Shown here: positions 24,682 to 35,411 of the stretch, one piece after another
How positions within the stretch are numbered: position 1 is the stretch's first letter
Layout of the letters: every line of letters starts with the position of its first letter
Source: Nodosilinea sp. LEGE 06152
GTDB taxonomy: Bacteria > Cyanobacteriota > Cyanobacteriia > Phormidesmidales > Phormidesmidaceae
Assembly (NCBI RefSeq): GCF_015207525.1
Contig: NZ_JADEWR010000004.1
Span: forward strand, 79,235 to 143,234
Direction: 5' to 3'
DNA length: 64,000 nt
Notes under the pieces: generated by a model
The model's database searches: none
The model's input: only the letters and a program-made list of their open reading frames with translations
Told to the model about the DNA's origin: nothing
Program-made: the position numbers and the translations under genes

Positions 24682-27147
24682 CTAGCTCTCGGCGGAGATT
24701 AGCTCGCGGCGCTGTTCCGCTTGGATCGTCACCTTGCCGGTGTCGTCGACATCGACGGTAGCGGTATCGCCATCGCCTAGACGACCCGAGAGAATCTCTT
24801 CGGCCAGGGTGTCTTCGAGCAGACGCATGATCGCCCGACGCAGCGGCCGTGCCCCATAGCTGGGGTTGTAGCCCTCTTCCACCAGGCGCTCCTTGAAGCG
24901 CTCAGTGACCTGCAGGTGAATGTTTTTCTCGGTAAGTCGAGCAAACACCTCCTTGAGCAGGATGTCGGAGATCTCCTTGACCTCGTCTTTGGTGAGCTGA
25001 CGGAAGACAATGATTTCGTCGAGGCGGTTGAGGAACTCAGGCCGGAAGTACTGCTTGAGTTCTTCGTTGACCAGGGAGCGAATGCGGTTGTACTGCGACT
25101 CGGCCTGATCTTGCTCAAACTCGAAGCCGAGACCGCCGCCACCCTTCTCGATCACCTTGGAGCCGATGTTGGAGGTCATGATCAGCAGGGTGTTCTTGAA
25201 GTCAACCGTCCGACCCTTGGCATCGGTCAGGCGACCGTCTTCTAGAATTTGCAGCAGCATGTTGAAGACGTCGGGGTGAGCCTTCTCAATTTCGTCGAAC
25301 AGCACTACGGTGTAGGGCCGACGACGCACCGCCTCGGTGAGCTGACCGCCCTCGTTGTAGCCGACGTAGCCCGGAGGCGAACCGATCAGCTTGGAGACCG
25401 TGTGGCGCTCCATAAACTCGGACATATCTAGGCGGATCATGGAGTCTTCGGAGCCGAAGAAGTAAGCCGCCAGAGACTTGGCCAGCTCGGTTTTACCAAC
25501 CCCGGTGGGGCCGGAGAACACAAAGCTGGCGATCGGTCGGTTGGGGTTTTTGAGGCCGACTCGAGCCCGGCGAATGGCGCGCGAGATGGCTTTCACCGCT
25601 TCGTCTTGACCAATTAGACGCTGGTGCAGGGTGTCTTCCATGTGCATCAGCTTCTCGGACTCGGACTCGGTGAGCTTGCTCACCGGTACCCCAGTCCAGG
25701 AGGCGACGATGTGGGCGATGTCTTCTTCGCCCACTACAGGCATGTCTTCGCCCTCGGCGTCTTCGGTGACCTTGTTCTGGGCGATCGCCCGAATTTCGGC
25801 CTTGATTTCCATCTCGCGATCGCGCAATTCCCCGGCTTTGTCAAAGTCCTGGGAACGCACGGCGTTGTCCTTATCTTTGAGCACCTGGCGCAGCTCGCGA
25901 TCGAGCTCCTTGGCCGCCGGAGGCAGCTGGGAGTTGATCAGGCGCACGCGGGAACCCGCTTCATCGATCAGGTCGATGGCCTTGTCGGGCAGGAAGCGAT
26001 CGGCGATGTAGCGATCGGAGAGCTTAGCAGCGGCCTCTAGGGCTTCGTCGGCAATCTTGAGCTTGTGGTGCTGCTCGTAGCGATCGCGCAGACCGTGGAG
26101 GATTTCAATGGTTTCATCCACGCTGGGCTCGCCCACCATCACCGGCTGGAAGCGTCGCTCGAGGGCAGCGTCGCGCTCGATGTGCTTGCGGTACTCATCG
26201 AGGGTGGTCGCCCCGATGCACTGCAGCTCACCCCGGGCCAGGGCAGGCTTGAGGATGTTGGCGGCGTCGATCGCACCTTCGGCAGCTCCCGCCCCAATTA
26301 GGGTGTGAACCTCGTCGATCACCAGGATGACGTTGCCCGCGGTGCGGATCTCATCCATGATTTTCTTCAGGCGCTCTTCAAACTCGCCCCGGTACTTGGT
26401 ACCGGCCACCAGCAGGCCGATGTCGAGGGTAACCACTCGGCGGTCTTCGAGAATGTCGGGCACGTCGCCGTTGCCGATGCGCTGGGCCAGACCTTCTGCG
26501 ATCGCGGTTTTACCCACGCCGGGTTCGCCAATTAACACCGGGTTATTTTTGGTGCGCCGACCCAGAATTTGGATAACGCGCTCAATTTCTTTCTGGCGAC
26601 CCACCACCGGATCGAGCTTACCATCGGCAGCCATTTGAGTCAGATTAGAGCCAAACTCGTCGAGGGTGGGGGTTTTAGTGCGGCCTTGACCGCCCCCGGC
26701 AGAGACCTCAGCGGTTTCACCCAGCATGCGAATCACCTGAGTGCGCACCTTGGAGAGATCAACGCCCAGATTTTCAAGAACGCGGGCCGCGACCCCCTCG
26801 CCTTCGCGGATCAGTCCCAGGAGTAGGTGCTCGGTGCCAATGTAATTGTGGCCGAGCTGACGGGCCTCTTCCAGGGAGAGTTCAAGCACACGCTTGGCTC
26901 GGGGGGTAAAGGGAATTTCAACGGCGACAAAACCAGAGCCACGACCAATAATCTTTTCAACTTCGATACGTGCGTCTTTGAGGTTGACGCCCATCGACTT
27001 CAAGACCTTGGCGGCTACGCCTGTGCCTTCCCCAATTAACCCCAGGAGAATCTGCTCGGTGCCCACAAAGTTGTGGCCTAACCGACGAGCTTCCTCCTGC
27101 GCCAGCATGATGACCTTGATTGCTTTTTCTGTGAAGCGTTCAAACAT
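24682..27147 (-). CDS. clpC: ATP-dependent Clp protease ATP-binding subunit ClpC
   Basis: 821-aa AAA+ unfoldase that feeds proteins to ClpP. In order it has an N-terminal double-Clp repeat ([20 protein letters not shown], repeated near residue 85), AAA-1 with Walker [14 protein letters not shown] (near 205), a UVR/M-domain ([17 protein letters not shown]), AAA-2 with [15 protein letters not shown] (near 545), and the C-terminal D2-small domain. The ClpP-docking loop region is present. The start ATG 27147 ([11 protein letters not shown]) matches the family; a TTG/ATG extension of 5 residues upstream is rejected. The length is normal. It is a single gene with its own terminators. Confidence 0.97.
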   Translation of the reverse strand: MFERFTEKAIKVIMLAQEEARRLGHNFVGTEQILLGLIGEGTGVAAKVLKSMGVNLKDARIEVEKIIGRGSGFVAVEIPFTPRAKRVLELSLEEARQLGHNYIGTEHLLLGLIREGEGVAARVLENLGVDLSKVRTQVIRMLGETAEVSAGGGQGRTKTPTLDEFGSNLTQMAADGKLDPVVGRQKEIERVIQILGRRTKNNPVLIGEPGVGKTAIAEGLAQRIGNGDVPDILEDRRVVTLDIGLLVAGTKYRGEFEERLKKIMDEIRTAGNVILVIDEVHTLIGAGAAEGAIDAANILKPALARGELQCIGATTLDEYRKHIERDAALERRFQPVMVGEPSVDETIEILHGLRDRYEQHHKLKIADEALEAAAKLSDRYIADRFLPDKAIDLIDEAGSRVRLINSQLPPAAKELDRELRQVLKDKDNAVRSQDFDKAGELRDREMEIKAEIRAIAQNKVTEDAEGEDMPVVGEEDIAHIVASWTGVPVSKLTESESEKLMHMEDTLHQRLIGQDEAVKAISRAIRRARVGLKNPNRPIASFVFSGPTGVGKTELAKSLAAYFFGSEDSMIRLDMSEFMERHTVSKLIGSPPGYVGYNEGGQLTEAVRRRPYTVVLFDEIEKAHPDVFNMLLQILEDGRLTDAKGRTVDFKNTLLIMTSNIGSKVIEKGGGGLGFEFEQDQAESQYNRIRSLVNEELKQYFRPEFLNRLDEIIVFRQLTKDEVKEISDILLKEVFARLTEKNIHLQVTERFKERLVEEGYNPSYGARPLRRAIMRLLEDTLAEEILSGRLGDGDTATVDVDDTGKVTIQAEQRRELISAES

Positions 27148-27346
27148 GATGGTATTAATCACCTGGTGCGTGCCGGATAGGCAAATTCTAGCACAGTGAT
27201 TTTTGTCGGTTGTGCCCTACTAAACAGCCGGTTTACCGCGCCTAGTTAGCGTGCTCGTAAAACTGCAAAAACAGCTTGGGATCGCCAATGGTCAATAGGT
27301 TGAGATTTGAAAAAATGTAAATTTTCTCAACTTTAAAGGTTCGGTT

Positions 27347-28207
27347 TCAGGTTCGGTTGCCCGCTATTTTTTCATTTTCAATCTGCCAACCCTGTCGTTT
27401 AAGCCGGTGACGCGCCGCGCGGTATCGCTGCCCCAGGCGATCGCGAAATTCAGGCATTTTGAGGGAATTTTGCCAAAGAATCAGGGCATCTTCGCCGTCA
27501 GCATAGTAGCGGCGGCGGCGGCCCAAGGTCTCAAAGCCAAAGTTTTCGTAGAGAGCCAGGGCGCGACTGTTAGAGGGACGCACCTCCAGGGTGGCGCGGG
27601 TCAGGACAATGTGGTCGTCCGGGGCCGCTCTTTGATAGTTGCAGGCATCGAAGAGCAGATTTACCAGTAGCCATTGACCCAGGCCCCGCCGCTGGTAGCG
27701 GGGATCGACCGCCAGTATAGTAATGTGGGCCTCATCCAAAATGGCCCAGTAGCAGCCCAGCCCCAGCAGGGTGGGGGCCGCCTCAGGCTCATTGACCGCA
27801 TCTGCCTCACGTTCATCTGACTCAGTGACGCTAGCGGTTTTCTTAAGCTCGCCTGGTTCTGAGCCCTTATCCCGGTCAGCTTGCGGGTCAGCCATCGAAG
27901 CAATCGATAGATCGGTGGCGTCTCCCCCAGTAGCATTGGGCCTGTGGACCAACATCAGCAACCGGCTGTTGGGGCTATTGATCTCACGGCTGTAGGCCCC
28001 TGCTGACCACAACCCCCCTAGGGCGCTTTGGTCGAGTGCCACTAGGGCAGGGATGTCAGCGTGGCTTGGAGTCTGGCAGGAAAGATAGCCCACAGTGTGA
28101 TTGGCCAAATACAAATAACTTAATTGGCTCAAAACTGGCACAGCCCTTAATTGTACACTGAGGGTTGGGGCGCGGCGCGATCGCCTAAAGCGCTGCCTCG
28201 TGGACAA
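27347..28207 (-). CDS. rimI: Ribosomal protein S18-alanine N-acetyltransferase-like (GNAT)
   Basis: 286-aa GNAT acetyltransferase. The acetyl-CoA site is AVDPRYQRRGLGQWLLVNLL and the C-terminal part ATLEVRPSNSRALALYENFGFETLGRRRRYY is cut here to its key parts EVRPSNSRALALYENFGF and RRRRYY, both typical of RimI. An unusual polar, acidic insertion of ~50 residues (from NATGGDATDLSI to NEPEAAPTLL) splits the domain between the early strands, and a basic N-terminal extension (RQRFRRSRRAP) precedes it. The insertion explains the length above the usual ~160-190. It runs divergently from lysA with 64 bp between starts. The protein target is inferred from the family only. Confidence 0.8.
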   Translation of the reverse strand: MSTRQRFRRSRRAPTLSVQLRAVPVLSQLSYLYLANHTVGYLSCQTPSHADIPALVALDQSALGGLWSAGAYSREINSPNSRLLMLVHRPNATGGDATDLSIASMADPQADRDKGSEPGELKKTASVTESDEREADAVNEPEAAPTLLGLGCYWAILDEAHITILAVDPRYQRRGLGQWLLVNLLFDACNYQRAAPDDHIVLTRATLEVRPSNSRALALYENFGFETLGRRRRYYADGEDALILWQNSLKMPEFRDRLGQRYRAARHRLKRQGWQIENEKIAGNRT

Positions 28208-28271
28208 CCGCCGGTTTGGAGTCGCAGCTGTCTCCTCAAGTTCTTAAACCCTGCCCATCTCTTTCGTTTCT

Positions 28272-29702
28272 GTGAGCGCAACGTCTATGGTTTCGACTTC
28301 CCCTATACCGGCCTCGACCGCCGATAGCCGCCAGTACCTGCCCCCCGACAGCTCAACCGGAGCGCTGTCCCCGAACCAGCAGCTTTTGCCCCTGACTACC
28401 ACCGTTACCCCCGACGACCACTTGAGCGTCGGCGGCTGTGACGTCGTCGATCTAGTCGAGCGGTTTGGTACCCCCCTCTATATTTTGGATCACCACACCT
28501 TGCGCACCGCCTGTCGCCAGTACCGCCAGGGCTTTAAGCGCTACTATCCGGGCGAGGCGCTGGTGCTCTATGCCTCTAAGGCCTGGAGCTGTATGGCAAT
28601 CTGCGCGATCGTGACCGACGAGGGGCTGGGCATTGATGTCGTCTCAGCCGGGGAACTGTTGACCGCCACCGAAGCCGGAGCCGCCCCAGCCAATCTTTAT
28701 TTCCACGGCAACAATAAGTCTTTAGAAGAGCTAACTCTGGCCGTCGAGGTGGGCTGCCGCATTGTCGTCGACAACTGGCTAGAGCTTAAAACCCTGGGCG
28801 AAATTGCCACCCAGACAGGCAAAACCGTACCCGTTCTGCTGCGGGTCACCCCCGGCATCGAGTGCCACACCCATGAATACATTCGCACCGGCCACCTCGA
28901 CAGCAAGTTTGGCTTTGACCCCGACCAAATCGAAGCGGTGTTTGAATTTCTGTCTGGGCAGCCGCAGCTCAACTGTCTGGGGGTACATGCCCACATTGGT
29001 TCACAAATTTTTGAGCTCAACCCCCACACCGACCTGGGCGGTGTTATGGCCCAGTGGATGGTGACAGCTCAGCGCTATGGTCTCACCCTGACAGAACTCG
29101 ACGTGGGCGGGGGCCTGGGCATTCGCTACACCGAGAGCGACGACCCGCCGAGCATCGACACCTGGGTAAAGACCGTGTGCGATAGCGTGGTAGCCGCCTG
29201 CGAGGCCAAGGGCATTCCCCTGCCCCGGCTGCTGTGCGAACCAGGGCGATCGCTGATTGGCCCCGCCTGCGTCACCGCCTATCGCGTCGGCAGTCAAAAG
29301 GTGATCCCTGGGCTGCGCACCTACGCCTCGGTGGACGGCGGCATGTCAGACAACCCCCGCCCCATTACCTATCAGTCGGTCTATCGGGCCCTGGTGGCCA
29401 ATCGCATGACTGCGCCCCTGGCCGAAACTATTACCCTGGCCGGTAAACACTGTGAGTCAGGCGATATTTTAATTAAAGATGCGGCTCTGCCTGAGTTGAA
29501 GAGTGGCGATGTAGTTACTATTGCGGGCACGGGTGCCTACAATTACAGCATGGCTTCGAACTACAACCGGGTGCCTCGGCCGGCGGCAGTGCTGGTGACC
29601 GAAGGTGACGCCACCTTGATTATTCGGCGGGAAACCGTAGCCGATTTGCTTCGTCAGGACTGCTTACCCGAAGCCCTGCGACCCAAAGCCAAATCACCCT
29701 AA
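28272..29702 (+). CDS. lysA: Diaminopimelate decarboxylase
   Basis: 476-aa PLP enzyme converting meso-diaminopimelate to lysine. An N-terminal tail of ~50 low-complexity residues precedes the barrel. The PLP lysine is in VLYASKAWSC. GVHAHIGSQI and LDVGGGLGIRY mark phosphate and PLP binding, and LLCEPGRSLIG with the C-terminal CESGDILIKDA complete the active site. The start is GTG 28272, with ATG 28287 as an alternative. It precedes cdaA by 95 bp on the same strand. Confidence 0.95.
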   Translation: MSATSMVSTSPIPASTADSRQYLPPDSSTGALSPNQQLLPLTTTVTPDDHLSVGGCDVVDLVERFGTPLYILDHHTLRTACRQYRQGFKRYYPGEALVLYASKAWSCMAICAIVTDEGLGIDVVSAGELLTATEAGAAPANLYFHGNNKSLEELTLAVEVGCRIVVDNWLELKTLGEIATQTGKTVPVLLRVTPGIECHTHEYIRTGHLDSKFGFDPDQIEAVFEFLSGQPQLNCLGVHAHIGSQIFELNPHTDLGGVMAQWMVTAQRYGLTLTELDVGGGLGIRYTESDDPPSIDTWVKTVCDSVVAACEAKGIPLPRLLCEPGRSLIGPACVTAYRVGSQKVIPGLRTYASVDGGMSDNPRPITYQSVYRALVANRMTAPLAETITLAGKHCESGDILIKDAALPELKSGDVVTIAGTGAYNYSMASNYNRVPRPAAVLVTEGDATLIIRRETVADLLRQDCLPEALRPKAKSP

Positions 29703-29797
29703 GCCAGCGCCGGTTGCTAGCCTTGGACAGGGTTTTGCCGGGGGCTGATCGGGCCACCCTATCGCACAGCCGCTCAGGCACCATCCTCTAACGCTGC

Positions 29798-30718
29798 ATG
29801 AACTACCTCTGGGAGCAATGGCTAGCAAACCTTGACCAGGTTAGGTTCGTGCTTCAGGCGCTCGACATTGTGCTGGTGCTGCTGCTGAGCTACGTGGTGC
29901 TGGTGATCATCGGCGAGCGCCGCACCCTCTGGATGGTGCGGGGGCTGATTTTCTTGATGCTGGCGGCAGCGCTGGGCAAATTTTTGGGCCTGGCGCTGCT
30001 GGGCTTTGTGCTCGACAAGCTGGTAATTGGCTCGGCGGTAGCGATGGCCTTCATGCTGCAGGGGGAGTTTCGGCGGCTGCTAGAGCTACTTGGCCAGGGC
30101 CGGGTGTGGGAACTGCTCAGCCCCTCCCGCGAAACCATGCCCCAGCCCGACAACGTAATCGACGAAATTGTCGATGCCGTTAAGGAGCTGTCTCAAAACC
30201 GCACCGGGGCTTTGCTCATTCTCGAAATCGACAAGCTGATCGACGAGCGAGACTTTACGGTGCCGGGGGTGCGCATCAATGCGGAAGTGTCTAAGGAGCT
30301 GATTCAAACCATTTTTCAAACCAGCACCCTGCTCCACGATGGGGCCATGCTGGTACGAGGTTCGCGAATTGCGGCGGCGGGGGTAATTTTGCCCATTTCG
30401 GAGCGGGTGGCCTCACGGCAGTTGGGCACCCGTCACCGGGCGGCGATGGGCATTACCGAGCGAGTGGAGCACTGTCTTTGTGTTGTGGTATCCGAAGAAA
30501 CAGGGTCTATTTCTTTGGCGGAAGGCGGTATTCTAGATCGGCCTCTGACCAGCAGCCGCCTGCGCAGTATTCTGCGGTCTAAGTTTTCAAAGTCGGTAGA
30601 TCGCGAGGCGGTGGCCCCTCAACTCAGAAGCCTTGGTCGGCGGTTGGGTAGCCTTGGGGTTGCCTACGTGCTGCGCTTGTTTCGTCTCCCTTCATCGTCT
30701 CCCCGAGAGAAAAAATGA
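29798..30718 (+). CDS. cdaA: Diadenylate cyclase CdaA (c-di-AMP synthase)
   Basis: 306-aa membrane-bound enzyme making cyclic di-AMP from two ATP. Two to three N-terminal helices ([14 protein letters not shown], and [21 protein letters not shown] cut here to [14 protein letters not shown]) precede a DisA_N domain. The catalytic motifs [11 protein letters not shown] and [12 protein letters not shown] are intact. The stop overlaps the uppS start (ATGA), so translation is coupled. In cyanobacteria c-di-AMP affects potassium/osmotic balance and nitrogen/carbon control; here the link to cell-wall precursor synthesis is positional. Confidence 0.94.
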   Translation: MNYLWEQWLANLDQVRFVLQALDIVLVLLLSYVVLVIIGERRTLWMVRGLIFLMLAAALGKFLGLALLGFVLDKLVIGSAVAMAFMLQGEFRRLLELLGQGRVWELLSPSRETMPQPDNVIDEIVDAVKELSQNRTGALLILEIDKLIDERDFTVPGVRINAEVSKELIQTIFQTSTLLHDGAMLVRGSRIAAAGVILPISERVASRQLGTRHRAAMGITERVEHCLCVVVSEETGSISLAEGGILDRPLTSSRLRSILRSKFSKSVDREAVAPQLRSLGRRLGSLGVAYVLRLFRLPSSSPREKK

Positions 30719-31470
30719 CCACCAAGCCTGTTGTTCGCTACGCCCTGCCCGCCGACCTCCAGCCCGATCGCCTGCCTCAGCACGTAGCGGTAATTATGGA
30801 TGGCAACGGACGCTGGGCAAAACAGCGGGGGCTACCGCGCATTATGGGCCACCGCCGGGGGGTTGAGACCCTCAAAACACTGCTGCGCTGCTGCCGCGAC
30901 TGGAACATTGGGGCCCTGACGGCCTATGCTTTTTCGACCGAGAACTGGGGCCGTCCGGTCGAGGAGGTAGATTTTTTGATGGCGCTGTTTGAGCGGGTGC
31001 TGCGCCAGGAACTGTTGGAAATGATGGAAGAAAACGTTCGCATTCGCTTTGTGGGCAATCTGGCGGCACTGCCGCGATCGCTCCAGGGTGAGATTCACCA
31101 GGCCGTAACCCAAACCCAGGGCAACCACGGCATCGAGTTTACGGTAGCCACCAACTACGGCGGTCGGCAGGAGATTGTGCAGGCCTGCCGCTCGATCGCT
31201 GAACAGGTACAGCAGGGCAAGCTCAGCCCCGAAGATATCAGTGAGGAGCTGTTTGGTCGCCACCTGTATACCGCTGGCATTAGCGACCCCGACCTGCTGA
31301 TTCGAACCAGCGGCGAAATGCGGATCAGCAATTTTTTGCTGTGGCAGCTGGCCTACGCCGAAATCTATGTGACCGAAACCCTGTGGCCCGACTTCGATGT
31401 TTCAGAGTTTCACCGGGCGATTTACGCTTACCAGCAGCGCGATCGCAGGTTTGGCAAGATTAAAGGATAA
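30715..31470 (+). CDS. uppS: Isoprenyl transferase (undecaprenyl diphosphate synthase)
   Basis: 251-aa cis-prenyltransferase extending farnesyl diphosphate with isopentenyl diphosphate to the C55 lipid carrier for peptidoglycan. The motifs [18 protein letters not shown] (catalytic Asp), [23 protein letters not shown] and [19 protein letters not shown] are all present. The ATG start overlaps the cdaA stop by 4 bp. pgsA follows after 79 bp on the same strand. Confidence 0.96.
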   Translation: MTTKPVVRYALPADLQPDRLPQHVAVIMDGNGRWAKQRGLPRIMGHRRGVETLKTLLRCCRDWNIGALTAYAFSTENWGRPVEEVDFLMALFERVLRQELLEMMEENVRIRFVGNLAALPRSLQGEIHQAVTQTQGNHGIEFTVATNYGGRQEIVQACRSIAEQVQQGKLSPEDISEELFGRHLYTAGISDPDLLIRTSGEMRISNFLLWQLAYAEIYVTETLWPDFDVSEFHRAIYAYQQRDRRFGKIKG

Positions 31471-31549
31471 CCCCCTGCCCAGCTAGCCCTGCCAGTACTC
31501 GCCCAGAATAAGGATGTAAAAGCGGCTGGGCTCGGTATACCCTAGAGCC

Positions 31550-32086
31550 ATGAATTTACCAACTTGGATTACGGTGTCGCGGCTGCTGGGTGTGCCGCTG
31601 CTGCTGGTGTTGCTCCAGGCCCCAACGGAGACCCAGCGGTGGTGGGCAGCGGGCCTCTTTGTGGTAGCAGCGGGCACCGACTGGCTCGATGGCTACCTGG
31701 CCCGGCGGCTCAACCAGGTTACCGACCTGGGCAAATTTTTAGACCCGCTGGTGGACAAGCTGCTGGTGTTTGCGCCGCTGCTGATGCTGATCGAACTGAA
31801 TCAGGTGCCCGCCTGGGGCGTGTTTTTAATTGTGGCGCGGGAGGTTACGATCGCAGGCTGGCGCGTCAACCCGGTGCTGCAGTCTGGGGGGGCGGTACCA
31901 GGGGCCAACCTGTGGGGCAAGGCCAAAACTGTGGTGCAAATCGCGGCGATCGCGCTGCTCATTGCCCCTCACCCACCCGCCTGGGATCTGCCCGCCCTGG
32001 GTCTGTTTTGGCTGGCGGTGGCGCTCACCCTGATTTCAGGGCTGGTCTATCTTTGGCCGCAGCTGCAACCAAGCCGAGCTGCATAG
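31550..32086 (+). CDS. pgsA: CDP-diacylglycerol--glycerol-3-phosphate 3-phosphatidyltransferase
   Basis: 178-aa membrane enzyme making phosphatidylglycerol phosphate, the precursor of the thylakoid lipid PG. The CDP-alcohol phosphotransferase motif DGx2ARx8Gx3Dx3D is complete in DGYLARRLNQ...GKFLDPLVDK, followed by several hydrophobic segments. A start at ATG 31550 gives NLPTWITVSRLLGVP, a typical N-terminus. It probably shares transcription with cdaA-uppS. Confidence 0.92.
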   Translation: MNLPTWITVSRLLGVPLLLVLLQAPTETQRWWAAGLFVVAAGTDWLDGYLARRLNQVTDLGKFLDPLVDKLLVFAPLLMLIELNQVPAWGVFLIVAREVTIAGWRVNPVLQSGGAVPGANLWGKAKTVVQIAAIALLIAPHPPAWDLPALGLFWLAVALTLISGLVYLWPQLQPSRAA

Positions 32087-32177
32087 GTTTCTGACAAAAA
32101 AAGTTGCCCGGTTCGATCAAGTCTTTGCCAAGTGTCTGCTAAACTAGCGAAGAACTTATGGTTCACTTCTTGTTCTT

Positions 32178-32267
32178 GGAAGCGTGGCTGAGTGGTCGAA
32201 AGCGCCTCCCTGCTAAGGAGGTAGGGGAGTAAACCTTCCCTCGTGGGTTCAAATCCCACCGCTTCCG
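32178..32267 (+). tRNA. tRNA-Ser (anticodon GCU)
   Basis: 90-nt tRNA with acceptor stem GGAAGCG/CGCTTCC, D-arm GGCTGAGTGGTCGAAAGC, anticodon stem-loop CCTCC-CTGCTAA-GGAGG with anticodon GCT, a long variable arm (AGGGGAG...CTTCCCTC region) as in class II tRNAs, and T-arm GTGGGTTCAAATCCCAC. The discriminator is G. CCA is not encoded. It reads AGC/AGU serine codons. Confidence 0.96.
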
Positions 32268-32281
32268 TATTTTGAACCGAC

Positions 32282-32319
32282 AAAAGCGGCTGAGATGAGC
32301 ATTCATCTCAGCCGCTTTT
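32282..32319 (+). terminator. Terminator after tRNA-Ser
   Basis: 17-bp perfect stem from AAAAGCGGCTGAGATGA (32282-32298) and its complement (32303-32319), with a 4-nt GCAT loop and terminal TTTT. It lies 14 bp after the tRNA. Confidence 0.92.
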
Positions 32320-32405
32320 GCATAGAGCCAGCCGTTTTTCCAAAATACAGGTGTACTCAGGGTTCGCTTGTACTGTAGGCTTAGGGCAGTGGTGCTAACG
32401 TACCC

Positions 32406-35400
32406 ATGATTCCTAAGCACATTGCCCTCAAAAATTTTCTCAGCTATCGCGATGCCAGCCTCGACTTTAGCGGGCTGCACGTGGTCTGCGTGGCCGGGCC
32501 GAATGGGGCTGGAAAATCGTCGCTCCTAGAGGCGATCGCCTGGTCGCTGTGGGGCCAAAGCCGGGTTGCCGCCGATGACGACGTCATTCACCAGGGCGCG
32601 ATGGAGGCCAGCGTTAGCTTTCAGTTTCAGCAGGGCGATCACACCTATCGAGTTATCCGCAGCCGCCACCGCAGCCAGGGCACCAGCCTGGAGTTCCAGG
32701 TCTATACCGAAGCGGGCTGGCGGGTGCTGACTCAGCGCGGGGTACGGGCTACCCAAGCACTGATTTGCCGCCACCTCCGGCTTGACTACGACACGTTTGT
32801 CAATTCGGCCTACCTGCGCCAGGGGGGTGCCGACGACTTTATGCTGAAGCGACCCGGCGATCGCAAGCAAATTTTGGCCGATCTACTCAAGCTGCAGCAC
32901 TACGATCAGCTGGCCGAACGGGCCAAAGATCAGGTCCGGCAGGCGAAGGTCGAAGCCGCCCTGCGCCAAACCCAGCTCGACGAGCTGATCGCCACGCTGG
33001 CTGACTACGAGCCGACGCTGCGGCGTCAGGCCCAGCTGCAGCAGACCCTGCACCAGCTAGATCAGCAGCAGTCGAGCGATCGCACTCGCCAGCAGCAGCT
33101 GCGCGCCCTGGAGCAAAGCCACCGCAGCGTCGAGCAGCGGCTTCAGATGCAGTGCCAGCAGCAGCAACACCTCACCGCCCTGCTGCATCAAACCGAGACG
33201 GCCCTGACCGCCCGAACCGAGGAGCAGCGTCAGCGGGAAACCCTACTGGCCCAGGCCGCTGCGATCGAAGCTGGTGTCGTTGAGCTGGCGGCCCTGGAGG
33301 CCGAAGATGCCCAGCTTAACCAGCAGTTTCAGCAGTACCAAGCCCTGCAGGCCCAGCGTCAGACCCTGGAGGCAGCCTGGCAGGCTCACTCGCAGCACAC
33401 TCGCACCCGCTTTAACCAGACTCAGATGCAGCTGGCTGCTGTGCAGGCTCAGCTTGCCGACCTCAACGAACTCCTGAGCCAGAGTGATGCGATCGCCGCC
33501 AGCCGCAAGCAGTTCTTGGCGGCTAAGGCCCAGCTCAAGCATCTCGACGCCCTCCAGCTTCAGGCCGAGCCGCTGCAGCAGCGCCGTCGGCAGCTGGAGG
33601 CAGAGCTACAGCAGGCCCAGACCCGCCTCCAGACCCGCCTTGAAGAACTCACCGCCAGCGCCCAGCAGCTGCAGCAGCATCAGGGCGATCGCCCCCAGTT
33701 GGTAGCTACAGCCCAGGAGGTCTCTGACACCCTCGGCTACCTGGAGCAGCGGCGGGCCTACCAGGAGCAGGTGCGCGAAAAGGGGTTGGAGCGGCGTAGC
33801 TTTATGGAAGTATTGCAGGCCAACCAGCGCCGCTGCGAGACCCAGATCGCTCAGATTGGTCAAAAGCTGGGGCTGCTGGGGCTGCCCGAAGCGGCCTGCC
33901 CTCTCTGCGATCGCCCCCTGACGGCTCACCACCGCACCGTCGTCGAGCAGCGCCACCGCCAGCAGCAGCAAGAGCTACAGGAAGAAATTTGGGTCATCCG
34001 AGAACAGCTAGCCGTCTCCGAGCGAGAGATTCAGGTGCTGCGGCAGGAGTATCGAGCCGTAGAGGCCGAGCTTGAGGCCTACGCCCCGGTGCTGCAAAAG
34101 CAGGGGCAGCTAAGCGCCCAAATGGCATCCCAGGCGACGGTGCAGGAGCAGCTGCAGGCCCTGGAAGCCGAGCAGAAACGGCTGGGGCAGTGCCTGAGCA
34201 CCAACCAGTACGCCCTCGATCGCCGCGCTGAGCTGCACCACATTGATCAAACCCTGGCCCAGCTAGCCTACGACGATCGCGACCACGCCCTGGTGCGGGG
34301 CCAGGTCGATCGCCTGCGCTGGGCCGAGATTAAACACCGCGACCTGGTGCAGGGGCAGCGGCGGCGGCAGCAGCTCACCCAGCGGCAGCAGCGCCTTGAG
34401 ACCGAGCTTGCTCAGCTCGAAGCCGACTTGGACCAGCTCCGGCAGAGTGAGCCGGGGCTGGCTCTGGCCGCCGCCCAGGCCGCCCTCGATCAGCTCCACT
34501 ACCACATCGATCGCCACCAGCAGGTGCGCCAGGCGCTGTCGCTGGCCCAGGTCTGGCGACAGCGACAGCGCGACCTAGAGCAGGCCCGCCAGCAGCACGC
34601 AAGCCAGAGGGCTGAGCTGGCCACGTTGAAGTCCCAGTACCGGCAACAGCAGCAAGACTTGGACCAGCTGAACGCCGCCATTGTGGCCCTAGAAGCCGAG
34701 GGCCAGGCCTTGGCCTACGACCCCGCCGCTCTAGAAAAGCTAGAAGACGCGATCGCCGACCGTCAGCACCAGCGCGATGCCCTGCTGGCCCAGCTTGGTG
34801 CCCTAGACCAGGCCCGCCAGCACCTCGAAGCCCTACAGCAGGGGTTAGCCCAGCGGCAGCAAGACCTGGCCGCCGTGCGCCAGCGGCAGCGAGTTTACCA
34901 GGAGCTGGCCCACGCCTTTGGCCGCAACGGCATTCAGGCCCTGATGATTGAAAATCTGCTGCCCCAGCTGGAGGCCGAAACCAACCACCTGCTGGGTCGC
35001 CTTAGTGCCCATCAGCTGCACGTGCAGTTTGTCACCCAGCGGGCTACTAAACGCGGTCAGGGCGTCATCGACACTTTAGATATTTTGATTGCCGATGCCC
35101 ACGGCACCCGTCCCTACGAAACCTACTCCGGCGGCGAGGCGTTTCGGGTCAACTTCGCCCTGCGGCTGGCCCTGGCTCGGCTGCTGGCCCAGCGCTCTGG
35201 CTTGGCCTTACAACTACTCATCATCGACGAAGGCTTTGGTACCCAGGACCAGCAGGGCTGCGATCGCCTGATTGCCGCCATCAACGCGATCGCCTCTGAC
35301 TTCGCCTGTATTCTCACCGTCACCCACATTCCCCACTTTCGGGCGGCCTTTCAAAACCGCATCGATGTTGCCAAAACTGCCCAAGGCTCCCAGCTGTCTC

Positions 35401-35411
35401 TCTCCGCTTAA
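32406..35411 (+). CDS. sbcC: SMC-family exonuclease subunit SbcC
   Basis: 1001-aa Rad50-like ATPase that works with the nuclease SbcD to process hairpins and DNA ends. The N-terminal Walker A is GPNGAGKSSLLEAIAW. Two very long Gln-rich coiled coils flank a central zinc hook CPLCDRPL (near residue 500). The C-terminal half has the ABC signature TYSGGEAFRVNFALRLA and Walker B LLIIDEGFGTQD. The length is normal for SbcC. No sbcD lies next to it, so the partner must be encoded elsewhere. The coiled-coil DNA is rich in CAG-type codons. Confidence 0.95.
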   Translation: MIPKHIALKNFLSYRDASLDFSGLHVVCVAGPNGAGKSSLLEAIAWSLWGQSRVAADDDVIHQGAMEASVSFQFQQGDHTYRVIRSRHRSQGTSLEFQVYTEAGWRVLTQRGVRATQALICRHLRLDYDTFVNSAYLRQGGADDFMLKRPGDRKQILADLLKLQHYDQLAERAKDQVRQAKVEAALRQTQLDELIATLADYEPTLRRQAQLQQTLHQLDQQQSSDRTRQQQLRALEQSHRSVEQRLQMQCQQQQHLTALLHQTETALTARTEEQRQRETLLAQAAAIEAGVVELAALEAEDAQLNQQFQQYQALQAQRQTLEAAWQAHSQHTRTRFNQTQMQLAAVQAQLADLNELLSQSDAIAASRKQFLAAKAQLKHLDALQLQAEPLQQRRRQLEAELQQAQTRLQTRLEELTASAQQLQQHQGDRPQLVATAQEVSDTLGYLEQRRAYQEQVREKGLERRSFMEVLQANQRRCETQIAQIGQKLGLLGLPEAACPLCDRPLTAHHRTVVEQRHRQQQQELQEEIWVIREQLAVSEREIQVLRQEYRAVEAELEAYAPVLQKQGQLSAQMASQATVQEQLQALEAEQKRLGQCLSTNQYALDRRAELHHIDQTLAQLAYDDRDHALVRGQVDRLRWAEIKHRDLVQGQRRRQQLTQRQQRLETELAQLEADLDQLRQSEPGLALAAAQAALDQLHYHIDRHQQVRQALSLAQVWRQRQRDLEQARQQHASQRAELATLKSQYRQQQQDLDQLNAAIVALEAEGQALAYDPAALEKLEDAIADRQHQRDALLAQLGALDQARQHLEALQQGLAQRQQDLAAVRQRQRVYQELAHAFGRNGIQALMIENLLPQLEAETNHLLGRLSAHQLHVQFVTQRATKRGQGVIDTLDILIADAHGTRPYETYSGGEAFRVNFALRLALARLLAQRSGLALQLLIIDEGFGTQDQQGCDRLIAAINAIASDFACILTVTHIPHFRAAFQNRIDVAKTAQGSQLSLSA

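Noticed and set aside
32101..32177. Promoter upstream of tRNA-Ser (TTGCCA/TAAACT)
   Set aside because: The two hexamers are only 9 bp apart, too close for a sigma-70 promoter.
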